Shown here: one piece after another, positions 33,643-34,472 of the stretch
Layout of the letters: every line of letters begins with the position of its first letter
Position numbering within the stretch: the stretch's first letter is position 1
Notes under the pieces: model-generated
Database searches by the model: none
Told to the model about the DNA's origin: nothing
What the model saw: the letters and a program-made list of their open reading frames with translations, nothing else
Made by a program: the position numbers and the translations under genes
From: Chlamydiota bacterium
Lineage (GTDB): Bacteria > Chlamydiota > Chlamydiia > Chlamydiales > Rhabdochlamydiaceae
DNA: 34,472 nt
Assembly: GCA_030916885.1 (NCBI GenBank)
Contig: JAUPVT010000050.1
Location: 1-34,472, forward strand
Direction: 5' to 3'

Positions 33643-33667
33643 GTCAGATTAAATCTTGATTTGTACA
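33643..33667 (-). repeat. Right terminal inverted repeat of IS element
   Basis: 25 bases, perfect reverse complement of 33259-33283. Homology ends exactly at the outer bases, and the inner bases diverge. Confidence 0.9.
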
Positions 33668-33679
33668 ATCTTTAAGATG

Positions 33680-34472
33680 CTAGGTTTTGATTCTAGAGGG
33701 ATATTTAATACGCAGATGACGTGTAACAATTAAAGACTTAATAATTGCTTTTTTTACTTTTCCTAACTCTTCAAATGTTAATTGAGATTCATTAAGTTGC
33801 CCATCCTCTGCTTTTTCATCTATTAGCTTATCAATCATATCGGCAATAGATTCTTCTGTAAGCTCTTCCATAGAACGAGAAGCAGCTTCTATCGTATCAG
33901 CAATCATAATGATTGCTGATTCCCTACTCCGCGGTTTAGGACCTGGATAGCGAAAAAGTTTTTCATTCACTTTATTAGCATCAATACCCATTTGCTCCAT
34001 TTGCTTGCAATAAAAATAGTAAACCATTGTTGTTCCATGATGCTCTCGAATAATATCGATAAATCCTTGAGGAAGATGGTATTTACGAGCTAACGCTTCC
34101 CCTTCTGGCACATGAGCAATAATTACCTGTGTCGATTCCATAGGAGTAAGTAGTTGATGGATATTAAATCCTCCAAGCTGATTTTCTGTAAAATAATGAG
34201 GGTTAAACAATTTACCAATATCATGATATAGAGTAGCTACCCTGCAAAAAAGCCCATTGGCACCAATGGATCTAGCTCCAGCTTCTGCTAAATGCCCTAC
34301 AACTAAACAGTGCTGATATGTCCCTGGTGCTTCTAAACTCAAGCGATGTAATAATTCATGATTAGGGTCCATATACTCCATTAAACTCATATCTGTTGTT
34401 ACATGGAATAAGCTTTCTAAAATAGGTAATAGAGCAATAGTAAAAATAGCAATAGCAAATAAAAATACAAAG
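33680..34472 (-). CDS. 7TM-HD family phosphodiesterase (PgpH/YqfF-like), C-terminal part
   Basis: The frame is open to the window edge, so the N-terminus is missing. The ATG at 34390 is internal. The visible part starts in the last membrane helix (FLFAIAIFTIALLPILESLF), then the family linker VTTDMSLMEYMDPNHELLHRL and the HD domain: APGTYQHCLVVG, YHDIGKLFNPHYFTENQ, IIAHVPEG, REHHGTT, RESAIIMIADTIEAASRSM. In PgpH of Gram-positives this domain hydrolyses c-di-AMP. The same activity is inferred here because the HD and downstream His/Asp ligands are present. The C-terminus is complete, with the stop 12 bases from the IS remnant. Confidence 0.92.
   Translation of the reverse strand, partial: FVFLFAIAIFTIALLPILESLFHVTTDMSLMEYMDPNHELLHRLSLEAPGTYQHCLVVGHLAEAGARSIGANGLFCRVATLYHDIGKLFNPHYFTENQLGGFNIHQLLTPMESTQVIIAHVPEGEALARKYHLPQGFIDIIREHHGTTMVYYFYCKQMEQMGIDANKVNEKLFRYPGPKPRSRESAIIMIADTIEAASRSMEELTEESIADMIDKLIDEKAEDGQLNESQLTFEELGKVKKAIIKSLIVTRHLRIKYPSRIKT

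Larger units (their letters stand above)
33259..33667 (-). mobile_element. Internally deleted IS481-like element
   Basis: A 409-base unit bounded by perfect 25-bp inverted repeats enclosing one short ORF that matches the N-terminal part of an IS481-type transposase. A full IS of this family is about 1 kb or more and encodes a DDE domain, which is missing, so this is a non-autonomous, MITE-like derivative. No clear target-site duplication flanks it (CTAAG on the left, ATCTT on the right). It lies 12 bases past the stop of the PgpH-type gene. Confidence 0.8.

Noticed and set aside
1-34472. CRISPR array, prophage, toxin-antitoxin or restriction system
   Set aside because: No evenly spaced repeats, phage structural genes, nucleases or paired small toxin/antitoxin ORFs were seen on either strand.

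Overview
The window is AT-rich bacterial DNA that reads as a chromosome segment of a chlamydia (phylum Chlamydiota). Gene order is the main reason. From memory of the Chlamydia trachomatis map, the same runs occur there: lysS/cysS/aas; Nudix/fabF/rsfS/coiled-coil protein/miaA; ftsQ/murC/murG/ftsW/LysM protein/murD/mraY/murF; and a divergent third groEL beside a metallophosphoesterase. The presence of nadD and bioY at these spots, an unfused MurC and an IS481-like remnant suggest an environmental (non-Chlamydiaceae) lineage. Rhabdochlamydia would be my guess, but this is inference only.

Layout. (1) 1-1020: 3' part of lysS, ending in a terminator. (2) 1064-6285, minus: a two-helix membrane protein, a decayed intergenic stretch, then aas-cysS-winged-helix protein. 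Aas is a PlsC/ACP/AMP-ligase fusion. (3) 6476-6967: two small plus-strand ORFs. (4) 6932-9892, minus: fabF, Nudix hydrolase, glycosyltransferase-like protein, bioY, with a candidate promoter before fabF. (5) 10009-14886, minus: khpA, miaA, a large coiled-coil protein, a HAD phosphatase, nadD and rsfS, the last three tightly packed. (6) 15131-24670, minus: murF, mraY, a 564-base gap holding a gene relic, then murD, LysM protein, ftsW, murG, murC and ftsQ. This is the lipid II synthesis and division cluster. (7) 24793-27377, plus: tRNA-Cys(GCA), rsmI and a divergent groEL with its own promoter. (8) 27513-30093: a small basic protein and a 724-aa membrane-anchored protein, both unrecognised. (9) 30212-33239: metallophosphoesterase, CxxCxxCC protein and phosphohexomutase. 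(10) 33259-33667: an internally deleted IS element with perfect 25-bp terminal inverted repeats. (11) 33680-34472: C-terminal part of a 7TM-HD (PgpH-type) phosphodiesterase running off the edge.

Functional logic. Region 6 supplies the cytoplasmic Mur ligases (C, D, F), MraY and MurG, plus FtsW, FtsQ and a LysM protein for septal use. This fits chlamydiae, which make little peptidoglycan and mainly at division. The rest is lipid metabolism (Aas, FabF, biotin uptake), translation and ribosome quality functions (LysRS, CysRS, MiaA, RsfS, RsmI, KhpA, tRNA-Cys) and NAD synthesis (NadD).

I found no CRISPR array, prophage or defence system. The least ordinary items are the Aas fusion with an internal carrier domain, the GroEL paralogue lacking a catalytic aspartate, the unfused MurC, the unknown 724-aa protein, two decayed genes and the IS remnant.
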